From Methanoregula sp. SKADARSKE-2 (GTDB lineage Archaea; Halobacteriota; Methanomicrobia; Methanomicrobiales; Methanospirillaceae): a DNA stretch of 64,000 nucleotides. Under the pieces are notes generated by a model. The model saw nothing but the letters and a program-made list of their open reading frames with translations. It did no database searches and had not been told where the DNA came from. This document shows, in pieces, positions 28,245-38,068 of this stretch. Each line of letters starts with the position of its first letter. Within the stretch, counting starts at the first letter, position 1. A program made the translations under genes and the position numbers. The stretch is taken from NCBI GenBank assembly GCA_030919125.1, contig CP121470.1, forward strand, positions 372,001-436,000. Direction: 5' to 3'.

Positions 28245-28262
28245 AAATTTGAAAAAAAAAGA
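28245..28262 (-). terminator. T-rich terminator after the S-layer gene
   Basis: On the minus strand the sequence after the stop is taaaatctttttttttcaa, with a nine-T run, suitable for ending a strongly expressed gene. Confidence 0.5.
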
Positions 28263-28276
28263 TTTTAGATTTTTGT

Positions 28277-30982
28277 TCAGTGCCTGCGCACGACGATGAA
28301 TGCAACTGCACCAAGGCCGATCAACGCAATGAGTGCACCATATCCGGGCGACTTGGTCGTCGGGATCGTGGCTGTAACATTGGTTGGCGGAACAACGGTG
28401 GTTGCAATCGTGGTCACAGATTCTGTTACCATCGTGGTCGGGACAGTCAGTGGCACCTCTGGCACAACGACATTGAACAGTGCAGTGCCGGTTGCGGTCT
28501 GAAGGACGCCGGTCTCCGTGACGAGGTATTCGTCAGGCTTGAAGGTTGCCGCGTCAACAGGGAAGGAGATTGTGTTCAGTCCGCTGGTACCTTTTGTGAC
28601 TTTTACTGTGCCGGTCGCGCCGCTGAACGCGCCGCTCATGGTCTTGTCGGTCGGCTTGAATGATGATGAGATAACAGTGACGAGGACGTCGTCATCAACC
28701 GCGAGGTTGGTCGTTGCAGTGATGGTGAACTTGTCGCCAACGTGCTTTTGTCCCACCGGGTCAACACGGATTACCGGGACTTCAACGAGGAACTGGAACT
28801 TCGTGTAGGTATCGTCAACGTTCGGGTTGTTGATTCCCTGGACGAGTGCCTCAGCTGCATCGGAGCCCTGGAGGCTGCCCTGACCGAGGAGTCTGAAGAC
28901 AACGGTTCCGTTCCCGAGCTGTCGGTTGATAACCCAAGCTCCGGTGCCGGTCTGGCCTGCGGGGGCAGTGGTCGTAACATCGATGTCGAAGACGTTGTTC
29001 TGCATCGGGTGCTGGACAACAACGAAGTACTGGCCAGCTGCGAGGCCGGATGTATCTGCCTGCTTGATCTCGTAGGTGAACGATGCATCCGAGTTCACTG
29101 ACTGTGAGAATCTGTGTGCGTAGTTCTTACCGAGGATCCAGATTGCGACACCCTGTGAGGGCTGGCCTTCTGCTTTACCGGTGATAAAGACTTTGTCACC
29201 CTGCGCAACGGTGGAGGCTGATGCTTCTGCTGATATGAACGGCTTCTTGATGATGATTGAAACCGTGCCATATGCTACGTTTGCAAGGTGTGCCGACTGA
29301 GCGTCGCGGGGTCCGCTGACCGCATAGATCGTGTAGGTACCTGCATCGAGAGCTACCTGCGAGGTTCCCCACTTCAGGGACCACGTGTTGTCACCGAGGA
29401 CATCTGCACTCTGGAAGGATGATGCGATTCCATCAACCACATTATTGTTTCTTGGATCAAGACTCTGGAGCTGGGCCCCGTACTGATTGAGGTTCGGTCC
29501 GATGATGAAGAGATACGTCGTCTGGGTCTCAGTGTTTGTACCTGATAACTTGACTTCCTCTCCAAGGTAGTAGCTCTGGTCACCGGCTGCAACGATCGTG
29601 ACTGCGCCCTTCTGGACGTTGACATCGACTTCATCGCTCTTGATCTGCGTACCGAAAGTCTGCTCTACACGTATCGTGTACTTCTGTGCCTTGGTCCAGT
29701 TCGTGGTAACGAATCCAATAGTCCTGGTTCCTGCGGCATTGGTTGTGACGTTGGCGTAGAACGGGCTGAGTGTTGGAACCGGCTTCATGTTAGCGCCATC
29801 GGATACATCAGCAGAAATTGCACCACCGTTCTGGAATACGTAGGCTCCAGTTACAACGTTACCGATATCGGTTCCTGCCTGGTTGGGTTGGAACTGCGGG
29901 GGCTGGTCATCGTAGCCGCCGTGCATGGTGCTGGTCCCCTTGACCCAGACATTGTAGTTGGTGTTGGGTCTTCCGGTAATGGTTACCGAGAAGGGCTTGC
30001 TGCGGACGACGGTGTCCTTGTTGACTTCGATCTTTACAGTGTCGGAGACAAGGGTAACAGTGTAGGTCTGAGAAACCGTCTTTGTTGTGTAGTCTGCTCC
30101 ACCGTTCTGGTAGTTGTCCTTCATACCGTTAAGCAGCGACTCTGCCCAGATGGTGTAGGTACCTGCCTGGTAGGCGAGCTGGCCGGTTGCATCAGTTGCG
30201 CCGGTTGCCCATCCATCCTGCTGTCCGGGGATCTGTACAGTCCCGGGTGCCTTACCCCAGAAGTAGTTTGCGGCGGTCACGTTCAGGGCGGTAAGACTGT
30301 TTATTTGTCCACCAGCTGAGGTTGATTTGTTGTACAGGCCTGTGAGCGTGTTCCCTGATTCGGTCTTTACCTTGATATCGATATATCCATCCTGTTTTGC
30401 GTAGGTTGCTGGGGATAAGATAGATCCAGACGCAACGGTTGATTGGACGTTGCCGATCGCATTGTTAATGGGGGTACGCTTTCCGTTAAATACTGCAGTC
30501 ATTGCTGTATCAACGCGGAAACCGAGCTGCTCTCCCTGCGTAATCGACTTCCCCGTGATATCAGAACCTTGAGTGAAGTCCCATACCCGGATATCTAAGG
30601 TTGGGTCGGCTGCAGTGATAACGGGTGCTGCTGCAAATCCGCTAGCATTGACCAGATACCAAGTACCTGCATATCCGACAAAATCAGCTGGGGAAGCGGT
30701 AAATGAGGTGACCCTTCCGGTCAGATCGATGGTCTTACTTGCTGACGTTGACCCGATCTGAGCTGCTGATGCCCACCAGCCGATAGTAGTGGATGTGCTT
30801 CCCGAACGGGCCTGTGCCGTTTGGACAGCAGTAGTCAGGTTAAGATTCTGCTCCCCAATAAACACGGTTGCACCCTGTGCCACGTTCTGTGCTACGGGAT
30901 AGTAAGATGCCGATACCGGCATTACCGCAACGAGAACGAACAGAGCGAGTGCAACCAGTGCAATCGTTAATCGCTTAGTCAT
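28277..30982 (-). CDS. Major S-layer / surface glycoprotein with C-terminal sorting-like anchor
   Basis: The 901-residue protein has a signal peptide (MTKRLTIALVALALFVLVAVMPVSA), many Ig-like beta-sandwich repeats (VTITGRPNTNYNVWVKG, KVFITGKAEGQPSQGVAIWILG, KFTITATTNLAVDDDVLVTV), a Thr/Val/Pro-rich stalk near the end, and PGYGALIALIGLGAVAFIVVRRH. That ending has a PG motif, a membrane helix and a basic tail, like archaeal PGF-CTERM proteins processed by archaeosortase. The start at 30982 has GGAGG upstream, and a signal peptide follows at once; earlier ATGs do not. Many Asn-X-Ser/Thr sites suggest glycosylation. It is probably the cell envelope lattice protein. Confidence 0.85.
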   Translation of the reverse strand: MTKRLTIALVALALFVLVAVMPVSASYYPVAQNVAQGATVFIGEQNLNLTTAVQTAQARSGSTSTTIGWWASAAQIGSTSASKTIDLTGRVTSFTASPADFVGYAGTWYLVNASGFAAAPVITAADPTLDIRVWDFTQGSDITGKSITQGEQLGFRVDTAMTAVFNGKRTPINNAIGNVQSTVASGSILSPATYAKQDGYIDIKVKTESGNTLTGLYNKSTSAGGQINSLTALNVTAANYFWGKAPGTVQIPGQQDGWATGATDATGQLAYQAGTYTIWAESLLNGMKDNYQNGGADYTTKTVSQTYTVTLVSDTVKIEVNKDTVVRSKPFSVTITGRPNTNYNVWVKGTSTMHGGYDDQPPQFQPNQAGTDIGNVVTGAYVFQNGGAISADVSDGANMKPVPTLSPFYANVTTNAAGTRTIGFVTTNWTKAQKYTIRVEQTFGTQIKSDEVDVNVQKGAVTIVAAGDQSYYLGEEVKLSGTNTETQTTYLFIIGPNLNQYGAQLQSLDPRNNNVVDGIASSFQSADVLGDNTWSLKWGTSQVALDAGTYTIYAVSGPRDAQSAHLANVAYGTVSIIIKKPFISAEASASTVAQGDKVFITGKAEGQPSQGVAIWILGKNYAHRFSQSVNSDASFTYEIKQADTSGLAAGQYFVVVQHPMQNNVFDIDVTTTAPAGQTGTGAWVINRQLGNGTVVFRLLGQGSLQGSDAAEALVQGINNPNVDDTYTKFQFLVEVPVIRVDPVGQKHVGDKFTITATTNLAVDDDVLVTVISSSFKPTDKTMSGAFSGATGTVKVTKGTSGLNTISFPVDAATFKPDEYLVTETGVLQTATGTALFNVVVPEVPLTVPTTMVTESVTTIATTVVPPTNVTATIPTTKSPGYGALIALIGLGAVAFIVVRRH

Positions 30983-31096
30983 TATTTCATTTCCTCCAAA
31001 GTTTACATCATACAATTCAAGCCGGAGAATCTTTCGACAAATGCCGAATAACGATTCTGCGAGCCCCATACTCCGATTAAACGGAATATGAACCAA

Positions 31097-31481
31097 ATAT
31101 TTGTAAAAGAGCTAATATATCCTTTGTGGTCAGTTTTCTTGACGGTTTCGCGGGCAATATTGCCCCAAATACTGAATTAGAGTCAATTTCATATAGTTTG
31201 AATCCCTGATGCAGATCCTATCTGATACATTAGCAGGATGGTGAAACAACACGAGTGAGTATAAGTGTCGCGCATGGACCCGCCAGATGAGTGTACACAA
31301 CAGAACATTCAAAGTCTTTTTTACAGAACGGGTCTGGAGAGGGTTCTTCGGGAAATTTTAAAGATTGGGATCAACATCCCTATCAGAACTGAAAAACCGG
31401 CCCCGAACAAAACCCATCCTTATCCGAAAGTCGTCAACACATTTCAACAGCTATACTAGGTCTTCCGGCAAAGATCTGTTT
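31097..31481. other. Divergent intergenic region between the S-layer gene and thymidylate synthase
   Basis: No gene or structured RNA is recognised. It must carry the promoters of both flanking genes. Confidence 0.35.
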
Positions 31482-32207
31482 ATGAGAATTGTCCGGGCAC
31501 CAAGTATCGGTCGGGCCCATGAGCAGGTAATAAAAATGATTCTGGAGAAAGGATGGGTTCTCCAGACTGAAGATGCCGAAGCGACGATCGAATTTGAAGA
31601 GGTGACCCTCCAGATAGATACCCCCCTCGCCGATCCCCTTGTCAGCCCTCATTCGCGGTTCCAACAGAGGTTTGTCGAACAATACGCACGGGATCTCCTG
31701 CAGGGCTCCCACGCGTCCTTCGAATACGATTACCATGGCAGGCTTTTCGACTGGGGCGAACGATTAGCAGCCGGTGGCCAGCCGGTCCACGTGGACCAGA
31801 TCGCCTATATCGTGGAGAAGTTGAGGTCATCACCCAACAGCCGCCGGGCCGTCGCGATCACCTGGAACCCGGTGATCGATGAGAAGCTCGATGATTGCCC
31901 CTGCCTCCAGTTCATCCAGTGCGTGCTACGCGAAGGAAAACTCGGTATGCGCGTACTCTTCCGATCGAACGATATGCTCACCGCTGCGGGAGCGAACATG
32001 TATGCACTTGTGCAGCTCCAGAGATCCATCGCAGATCAGCTCGGCGTCCCCTGCGGGACGTACACTCACCTCTCGCTGATACCCCACATATATTATATCC
32101 GCGATGTCCATGACATCGAACCCTATTGTGGAAAAGGAAGAGGGATCCAGCCGGTAAAAGAAGTCTGCACAGCCTGCCGGAGATGCGATCGCGCAAATAC
32201 CGTTTGA
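31482..32207 (+). CDS. thyA: Thymidylate synthase, archaeal type
   Basis: The 241-residue protein reads MRIVRAPSIGRAHEQVIKMIL and has the active-site segment DCPCLQFIQCVLREGKLGMRVLFRSNDM with the catalytic Cys, followed by YALVQLQRSIADQLGVPCGTYTHLS. It methylates dUMP to dTMP using a tetrahydropterin, probably H4MPT-linked in methanogens. The ATG at 31482 fits the family start. The C-terminal CTACRRC is unusual for the family and could bind metal. Confidence 0.85.
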   Translation: MRIVRAPSIGRAHEQVIKMILEKGWVLQTEDAEATIEFEEVTLQIDTPLADPLVSPHSRFQQRFVEQYARDLLQGSHASFEYDYHGRLFDWGERLAAGGQPVHVDQIAYIVEKLRSSPNSRRAVAITWNPVIDEKLDDCPCLQFIQCVLREGKLGMRVLFRSNDMLTAAGANMYALVQLQRSIADQLGVPCGTYTHLSLIPHIYYIRDVHDIEPYCGKGRGIQPVKEVCTACRRCDRANTV

Positions 32208-32261
32208 CCGGATACTCCGTCACCTTAATTAGGCAACAGCGGCAAAAAATATGAGGCACAC

Positions 32262-32334
32262 AGCCCGGTAGTGTAGCGGTCAATCATGGGGGACTCTGGA
32301 TCCCCCGACAGCAGTTCGAATCTGCTCCGGGCTA
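32262..32334 (+). tRNA. tRNA-Gln (anticodon CUG)
   Basis: Acceptor AGCCCGG/CCGGGCT, anticodon loop CTCTGGA between GGGGA and TCCCC, T-loop TTCGAAT, discriminator A. CCA is not encoded. Confidence 0.93.
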
Positions 32335-32670
32335 CTTCTTTTCATGTTGTTCAATTACCTCCTGATGATTTTACCAATTCGAAAAATTTGCCCGCCAGAA
32401 ATCCTTATGGTCGTGTGAAAGAGATCCGATATATACGGCGTAACCTCGACCATACTGCACTCACAAGAAAGTCCGGGAACGATTGCCCGGGGCAATGTCA
32501 TCTTTTGTACGCGGCTCGTTGGGAGACCTCTGATCTGCTCGCACAACTCTTCACCAACCGGCCGATAGGACCCCTCTCACTGCTGAAACGCCAACGGATC
32601 GATAAAACACAGAGGATTTAAAAGAGCGGAAAAATTATCAGGTTTCGTCAGGCTGTTCTCGGGTTCTCTT
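32335..32670. other. 336-base intergenic region
   Basis: Nothing is supported. It contains TGATGA once, but no matching CTGA pair for a box C/D RNA. Confidence 0.35.
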
Positions 32671-33378
32671 TCATGCAATCAGTGCGGGAAGAATACAGCA
32701 GAGAAAAATTGCACCAAATGTTCCTCCACCGCCAATGCTCACGACAGGCACTTCAAGATCTTTTACCGTGAAGAGGTGTGCAACGTTTGCGCCAAGGAGG
32801 GTTCCGACCGTCCCACTTACGAATGCGATCACCGCGGCTGAAAGGCCTGTGCCACCTGAGAGGAGCAGACCAGCGAGAAGAGCAGCCAATGCGGGAAGGA
32901 TAAGAGGTACCGTGAATCCTCTCCCGGGTATCACCCGCGTTGTTATAGTAGATACCAGTACAACAGCAAGAACGCCGAGTCCAACCGGATATAGTAATGA
33001 GGTCCCTGCGATCTGCGTTGCCCGGTAAAGCAGATACGCTGATACGCAGACCGGAAGCACAGCACCCCCAAAATTGACCGATAGGATCGTCTCCCAGAGC
33101 TGACTCGGCACTGCACCATTCCGGTAAAACGATTCTTTCTGGCTGAAACGAACAGTATCGCGTCTGATCCGGTAAACCGGGATATTTATCCTACTGCCAA
33201 GCAGCATCAGCAGAACTACAGCGAGCGCGGTAATCCATGAAAAGCCCAGCTTGGTGAATGCCGCCCCGACAAGACCCAGGAGGAGCAGGGGGATAATCAG
33301 GATAACCAGACCAACCAGGATAATAAGGGCAACAAGGGAAAGGGGACCGGCAGTGAAGAAACGGATATCGTTACTCAT
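32671..33378 (-). CDS. DUF1614 membrane protein
   Basis: The 235-residue protein has about seven hydrophobic helices and the family pattern SRINIPVYRI, NFGGAVLPVCVSAYLLY, RVIPGRGFTVPLILPALAALLAGLLL and SIGGGGTFGAIFLCCILPALI. Function is unknown; the family is common in methanogens. The ATG at 33378 follows a GAGGTG ribosome site eight bases upstream and comes seven bases after flpA. Confidence 0.72.
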   Translation of the reverse strand: MSNDIRFFTAGPLSLVALIILVGLVILIIPLLLLGLVGAAFTKLGFSWITALAVVLLMLLGSRINIPVYRIRRDTVRFSQKESFYRNGAVPSQLWETILSVNFGGAVLPVCVSAYLLYRATQIAGTSLLYPVGLGVLAVVLVSTITTRVIPGRGFTVPLILPALAALLAGLLLSGGTGLSAAVIAFVSGTVGTLLGANVAHLFTVKDLEVPVVSIGGGGTFGAIFLCCILPALIA

Positions 33379-33385
33379 ACTATTT

Positions 33386-34000
33386 TCACCTCGCACGTGC
33401 AGGTTTTGTGCAAACAATCGCCGCGTGATCGTTGTGATAGGGTACGAGCCACGTACTCTCTTTGATCTGCAGACCGGCTGCAGTAAGGGCATCGAGAGTA
33501 TCACGGAATACTTCCCCGGGATCCTTTCTCACATCAACGCTTCTGGTCTTGAGCATAAGGATCAGGTTACCTCCAGCCTTGAGGAAGATGCAGTTCCTGA
33601 TCGCAATTGCTGCCTGATCCGGCTGAGCCACATCCTGGTATAACAGATCCACAGACTCCACGAGGGGCGCGTACCGTTCCGGGCGGGATGCATCGGCCAT
33701 TATGGGCACGATCGTTCTCCTCCTTCGGGCAACTTCGAGGAGATCCTGCATCGGGCGCGGAGCAAACTCCACCGCATACACAGCTTCGGTATAATCAGCG
33801 AGATGGGAGACGGTGGTCCCGTTTGCCGCCCCGAGATAGAGCACCCGCATTTCAGGAGTGAGTTCTATGCCGGTTCCAACATAATAGAGGGCAGCAAGTT
33901 TGCTCCGGTAGGGATCCCATACCCGCGCGCCTCCGAGCATCCGCTCGTTATAGACACCACCCTCGCCATTCGAAACCAGAACCTCACCTTTCCAGATCAT
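33386..34000 (-). CDS. flpA: Fibrillarin-like rRNA/tRNA 2'-O-methyltransferase
   Basis: The 204-residue protein has the SAM-binding segment VLYLGAANGTTVSHLADY, the conserved VYAVEFAPRPMQDLLEVA, and VDLLYQDVAQPDQAAIAIRNC. It is the catalytic part of box C/D RNA-guided 2'-O-methylation particles, working with Nop5 and L7Ae. Its ATG overlaps the Nop5 stop by four bases, so both subunits are made together. Confidence 0.95.
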   Translation of the reverse strand: MIWKGEVLVSNGEGGVYNERMLGGARVWDPYRSKLAALYYVGTGIELTPEMRVLYLGAANGTTVSHLADYTEAVYAVEFAPRPMQDLLEVARRRRTIVPIMADASRPERYAPLVESVDLLYQDVAQPDQAAIAIRNCIFLKAGGNLILMLKTRSVDVRKDPGEVFRDTLDALTAAGLQIKESTWLVPYHNDHAAIVCTKPARAR

Positions 34001-34863
34001 TCCTTCTTCGTCCCCTCTCCCGCTGCATCGATCTGTTCCTGGGCCGATGCAATAAACTCCGGCGCTCCTACCCCCCGATACAGATCGATCTTTGCCGCGA
34101 TCGCAAGCTTACCTGCAAGAACCCGGGCAACCCGGCCCCTGACGGGTCTTGGTGCGTTGTGGACCCTGCGGTGCTGGAAGATGATCCCGTGTTTGGGGGA
34201 TGGCGTATGCGATCGCAGGTGCGCGAACAGTGCGGTCCTGGCCCCGATGACCTGGATTGCACTTGCGGGCAGGCGCGCGAGCTGCACCAGCCCCCCGGCC
34301 TGCGATACGAGTCGGGCCGCAACGAGGCCTCCGATCAGCGCGCTGGTATTCGGGATAACCTGGTTCGCCCTACCGGACACTTCCTTTGCAAGATCGGTCC
34401 GGGTTGCCGAGAGGCTCTCGATCTGGTTCGCAACCCTCCCGAGGGCACCCCGACTTTTTTCACCCATATTCCTGACAAGAATGTGCGCAGGCGTTCTGTG
34501 ATACTTGCGGGAAAAGGTCGGGTGACGGATCTGGTGCCAATCGGTGGCTCGTTCCGACAGGAGATTGATCACCGTATCCATCTCATCGAGCATTCGTACC
34601 ATCTGGAGCAGTTCTGCATCCTTCTCCGCATAGATCCCCCGGATTTCACTCTCGGCTGCAGCAAAACAGATCTCCCGGAGTGTTGACAGGTACTCTGCCC
34701 GGTCCCGGCATACCCCGCAGGGGACCGCCTCCTCCCATTGAAGGGGAACAAAAGTATCTGTGCTTATCGTGATTGTGCTGACACGCTCAACAATCGCCCG
34801 GGGATCCCCAAAAAAAGGGGTGCAGGTTCCCGCTTCAACATCCCCGAACCAGTACGACTGCAT
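33997..34863 (-). CDS. nop5: Nop5/Nop56/Nop58-family C/D RNP scaffold
   Basis: The 288-residue protein ends with the Nop domain: NTSALIGGLVAARLVSQAGGL, then IQVIGARTALFAHLRSHTPSPKHGIIFQH. A coiled coil precedes it. It bridges guide RNA, L7Ae and fibrillarin. The start MQSYWFGDVEAGTCTPFFGD at 34863 matches a shortened N-terminal domain. Typical archaeal Nop5 is 350-400 residues, so this version is compact, with a reduced N-terminal region. Confidence 0.88.
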   Translation of the reverse strand: MQSYWFGDVEAGTCTPFFGDPRAIVERVSTITISTDTFVPLQWEEAVPCGVCRDRAEYLSTLREICFAAAESEIRGIYAEKDAELLQMVRMLDEMDTVINLLSERATDWHQIRHPTFSRKYHRTPAHILVRNMGEKSRGALGRVANQIESLSATRTDLAKEVSGRANQVIPNTSALIGGLVAARLVSQAGGLVQLARLPASAIQVIGARTALFAHLRSHTPSPKHGIIFQHRRVHNAPRPVRGRVARVLAGKLAIAAKIDLYRGVGAPEFIASAQEQIDAAGEGTKKE

Positions 34864-34931
34864 AGTAGAGAGATAAGGGGTGTTTGGCCGTATAAAACCA
34901 TAGATCTCCGGTATCAGACGGGAGGCGGCGA

Positions 34932-36134
34932 TCAGACCCACGCCATGCCAAACGAGTACAGCATCACCGGGAGCATAATTGCACCCATGCAGTACATCCG
35001 GGGGACATTGACGAGATACGGCACGAGACCCACAGCCGTTGCCAGAAGGAGAATAAGAATACCGAACGGGCCGGTGAGGGTTGCACACAGAAGAACAATA
35101 AATACCATCACTGCCCGGTTCAACAACAGCCCGTCAAAATCACTCAGCTGATGTGCAGACCGGGAGAGCCATACCGTAATAAGATATGCAGCGCACGCTG
35201 CGAGGACGCCGGTTACTGTCAGTTCACTCATAGATGGCAGCGGCAATTCTGACAGGGCTGCCATAACACCGTTCCGCACACGGGAGAGAGCAAAGAATGC
35301 TGCGAGACCTATGGAGGCGTTTGCTGTGTTAGCCGCGTTGGTTGCAAGGATGTACGCCCGGTGATCTTTATCGTAGCCGATGACGGAGGCGAGTACACCA
35401 TTGGCTGAGGCAGTAGAGAGTCCCGGAAACCAACCCACTGCAACACCGGCGACAGTCCCGAGTGCCGAGCATCTGATCACCGTCTTGTCTTCCATCCGGA
35501 TGCCGCAAGAATTCTGCGCGGGCAATACCCCCCGGGATGCCGTCAGGAGCACCGAGATCCCAAAGAGTCCGGTGAGGAGCGGCATCAGAATCGCACTGCC
35601 ACCTGCCAGCAGGTGCCAGCTGAAGAAACCATAGTGAAGCGTGAAAATCCCAAGGATCCCGGAAACAATAAAAATTGCGAGCGCCCAGCCGGGTGCCTCG
35701 CTGGTAACGATCATGTACCCAATGGACGCGATGAGCAGGATGCCGATCCACCAGTCGAAATAGGACTGGAGTGTTGGGAGAAGAAAGAGACAGAGCATCG
35801 ATAAGGGGACGGCAATTATCATCGCACATGCGCTTCCGAGAGCCGCGATTCTCACCGCCTCCTCCCCATTTCCCTCGAGGCAGAGCGCATGGGCTGGCAG
35901 AACTGCAAGCGAGGTGTCGGCATCAGGGATCCCGAGGAAGGTGCCCGGTATGGCATCAACGAAGGTATGGGTTATGAGTGCGGCAAACATGGCTCCCGCA
36001 AGTGCAAGCGGACCGAGGTATACTAAGAGTACAGTCTGAAGACTGAGGAGAACAGCGGCGAGTGTATTTGCATGTACCCCCGGAATGATCCCACTCACCG
36101 TTCCCAGGATGACACCGAGCAGGATCTCTATCAT
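34932..36134 (-). CDS. TctA-like membrane permease (DUF112)
   Basis: The 400-residue protein starts IEILLGVILGTVSGIIPGVHANTLAAVLLSL and has about ten membrane helices. It has two related glycine/proline motifs, SGIIPGVHANT and AVGWFPGLSTASANG, as in the tripartite tricarboxylate transporter large subunit. No small subunit or binding protein is nearby, so substrate and coupling are unknown. It is in the same direction as nop5 and 68 bases away. The start at 36134 avoids a 97-residue extension that shows no family likeness. Confidence 0.75.
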   Translation of the reverse strand: MIEILLGVILGTVSGIIPGVHANTLAAVLLSLQTVLLVYLGPLALAGAMFAALITHTFVDAIPGTFLGIPDADTSLAVLPAHALCLEGNGEEAVRIAALGSACAMIIAVPLSMLCLFLLPTLQSYFDWWIGILLIASIGYMIVTSEAPGWALAIFIVSGILGIFTLHYGFFSWHLLAGGSAILMPLLTGLFGISVLLTASRGVLPAQNSCGIRMEDKTVIRCSALGTVAGVAVGWFPGLSTASANGVLASVIGYDKDHRAYILATNAANTANASIGLAAFFALSRVRNGVMAALSELPLPSMSELTVTGVLAACAAYLITVWLSRSAHQLSDFDGLLLNRAVMVFIVLLCATLTGPFGILILLLATAVGLVPYLVNVPRMYCMGAIMLPVMLYSFGMAWV

Positions 36135-36210
36135 TTTAGAAGAGATGCGAGAGAATGGACATAAATTAACCGAAATGTAATACCAACATAGTACAGCGAG
36201 GTACGAATCG

Positions 36211-36900
36211 ATGAAGATCGCGATCACCCGTCTTGCCGGAAAAGAGAAGAGCGATAGCGAACGGTGTGCACAATTCGGGTATTCGTGCTTCAGCGTCCAT
36301 CCATTGCGATCGGAGGTGAATGCAGACGTCATCAATGCGTTTGTCGCAGCTACCGAATGGGATGAGTTTGACGGTATTTTTTTTACAAGCGCACTCCCTG
36401 CAAAGATCATCGCGCCGCTTCTCAAGAAATATCCGCGCGTGATCGCAATCGGACCGCAGACCGCGAGGGAACTCCAGCACTCTGCAATAGAGTGTGAGAC
36501 CCTTCCTGGATTTTATTCGCGGGATTTCGTCCCATATCTCGGTACCTGGATCACCGGGAAGCGGATCGGGATACCCCGGGCGGATGTCCCGAACCCGGCA
36601 CTCATCGATGCAATAAATGCGGCCGGGGGAATTCCCCAAGAATTCCGGTGCTACCAACTGATACCAACGGGGAATACTCTCGACATCCGGAATGCAGATG
36701 CCATCCTTTTCACGAGCGCGATGTCGTATGCAGAAGCGATCTGGACACCCCGCCCCGATCTTCTCGTGATGGCGATCGGGGAAATTACGGCAGCCGCGAT
36801 GCGGAAATGCGGCATGAACCCGGCTGTTGTGGGCGACGGTTCCCTTGAAGGAACGCTTAAGGCCCTGGAGACCCATCTCAACCGGAAGGTGGGTACGTAA
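36211..36900 (+). CDS. hemD: Uroporphyrinogen-III synthase
   Basis: The 229-residue protein has the two-domain HemD pattern: MKIAITRLAGKEKSD, FDGIFFTSALPAKII, VIAIGPQTARELQ, then ADAILFTSAMSYAEAI and VMAIGEITAAAMRKCGM. It cyclises hydroxymethylbilane to uroporphyrinogen III, the branch point for coenzyme F430, sirohaem and cobamides. It is followed at once by cbf5. Confidence 0.88.
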   Translation: MKIAITRLAGKEKSDSERCAQFGYSCFSVHPLRSEVNADVINAFVAATEWDEFDGIFFTSALPAKIIAPLLKKYPRVIAIGPQTARELQHSAIECETLPGFYSRDFVPYLGTWITGKRIGIPRADVPNPALIDAINAAGGIPQEFRCYQLIPTGNTLDIRNADAILFTSAMSYAEAIWTPRPDLLVMAIGEITAAAMRKCGMNPAVVGDGSLEGTLKALETHLNRKVGT

Positions 36901-36901
36901 C

Positions 36902-37858
36902 GTGACCAAAGGGGAGCAAAAGGCCGGACAGGCTCATCTATGGAGCGGCGCGGGGATCATTGTCCTCGACAAACCCCGGGGTCCGTCAAGCCACCAGGTC
37001 GCCGCGTGGGTGGGGAAGATGCTCGGGTGCCAGATCGGGCATTCCGGCACGCTCGATCCCCAGGTCTCCGGTGTCCTCCTCATCATGCTGGGGAACGTGG
37101 TGCGCCTCGCCCCCCTCCTCCTCCAGCACGACAAGGAGTATGTCTGCCTGATGCGGCTCCACGGGGACGTAGACAGAGCGAGGATCGAGCAGGTCGCGGC
37201 GGAATTCACGGGAAGGCTCTACCAGCGTCCCCCGAGGAAGAGCGCGGTGAAGCGGAATCTCCGGATCAGATCGGTACAGAAACTGGAGATTCTGAGTATT
37301 GAAGGGAGGCTTGTCCTGTTCCGTGCGCAGTGCGATGCGGGAACCTACATCCGCTCGCTCTGCCACCACATGGGACTCGTACTTGGCGTTGGGGCGCACA
37401 TGATCGAGCTGCGCCGCACGCGATCGGGATCGTTTGGCGAGGGCTCGATGTACACACTCCACGATCTGCAGGACGCCTGTATCGCGGCCGCGGCGGGCGA
37501 TCGCTCGGCGCTCACCTCGATGATCCTCTCGGTCGATGGTGCAGTCCCTGAACTCCCGACCGTCATCGTGCGGGACACCGCAATCGATGCAATCTGCCGC
37601 GGCGCGAAACTTGCGGGGGTGGGAATCATCAGTACTACCGAGTTCCAGAGGGGCCAGCTTGTTACCGTTCTCTCACAGAAGAGAGAGTTCGTCTGCCTTG
37701 GGAGGGCGCTCATCCCGTCATCCGCATTCAAACCCGGAGCACCCGGGTTTGTTATCGTCCCCACAACAGTCTTCCTCCCGCCCGGCACATATCCCCGGGG
37801 CTGGAAAAAATCCTGCAAGCCGGAAAGACCGGAGAAGAAGACCCAAACGAAAGGATAG
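36902..37858 (+). CDS. cbf5: tRNA/rRNA pseudouridine synthase Cbf5/TruB
   Basis: The 318-residue protein carries IIVLDKPRGPSSHQVAAWVGKML, the catalytic GHSGTLDPQVSGVLLIMLG with its Asp, and a C-terminal PUA domain. It works with Nop10, Gar1 and L7Ae in box H/ACA particles or alone on tRNA U55. The start is a GTG at 36902, one base after the hemD TAA. In many euryarchaea cbf5 ends the secY operon; here it is next to hemD instead. Confidence 0.93.
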   Translation: MTKGEQKAGQAHLWSGAGIIVLDKPRGPSSHQVAAWVGKMLGCQIGHSGTLDPQVSGVLLIMLGNVVRLAPLLLQHDKEYVCLMRLHGDVDRARIEQVAAEFTGRLYQRPPRKSAVKRNLRIRSVQKLEILSIEGRLVLFRAQCDAGTYIRSLCHHMGLVLGVGAHMIELRRTRSGSFGEGSMYTLHDLQDACIAAAAGDRSALTSMILSVDGAVPELPTVIVRDTAIDAICRGAKLAGVGIISTTEFQRGQLVTVLSQKREFVCLGRALIPSSAFKPGAPGFVIVPTTVFLPPGTYPRGWKKSCKPERPEKKTQTKG

Positions 37859-37899
37859 CATTAAAAAAATCCCCGACTAAGAGATGGGATACACTTTTT

Positions 37900-37983
37900 G
37901 CTGAGGTAGTCTAGCGGTAGGGCGCAGGCCTGGAAAGCCTGTGGTGCGAAAGTGCCTCGGGGGTTCAATTCCCCCCCTCAGCG
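37900..37983 (+). tRNA. tRNA-Ser (anticodon GGA)
   Basis: Acceptor GCTGAGG/CCTCAGC, anticodon loop CTGGAAA between CAGGC and GCCTG, and a long variable arm (TGGTGCGAAAGTGCCTCG) as in class II tRNAs. Discriminator G. CCA is not encoded. Confidence 0.93.
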
Positions 37984-38068
37984 TCCCTGTTCTAAAAAAA
38001 TTATGAAGCCGGGTAACATTTTGTCTTCCAGGGTTCAGCCTGACAGAACTCTTCGTCACCGAAAAATG

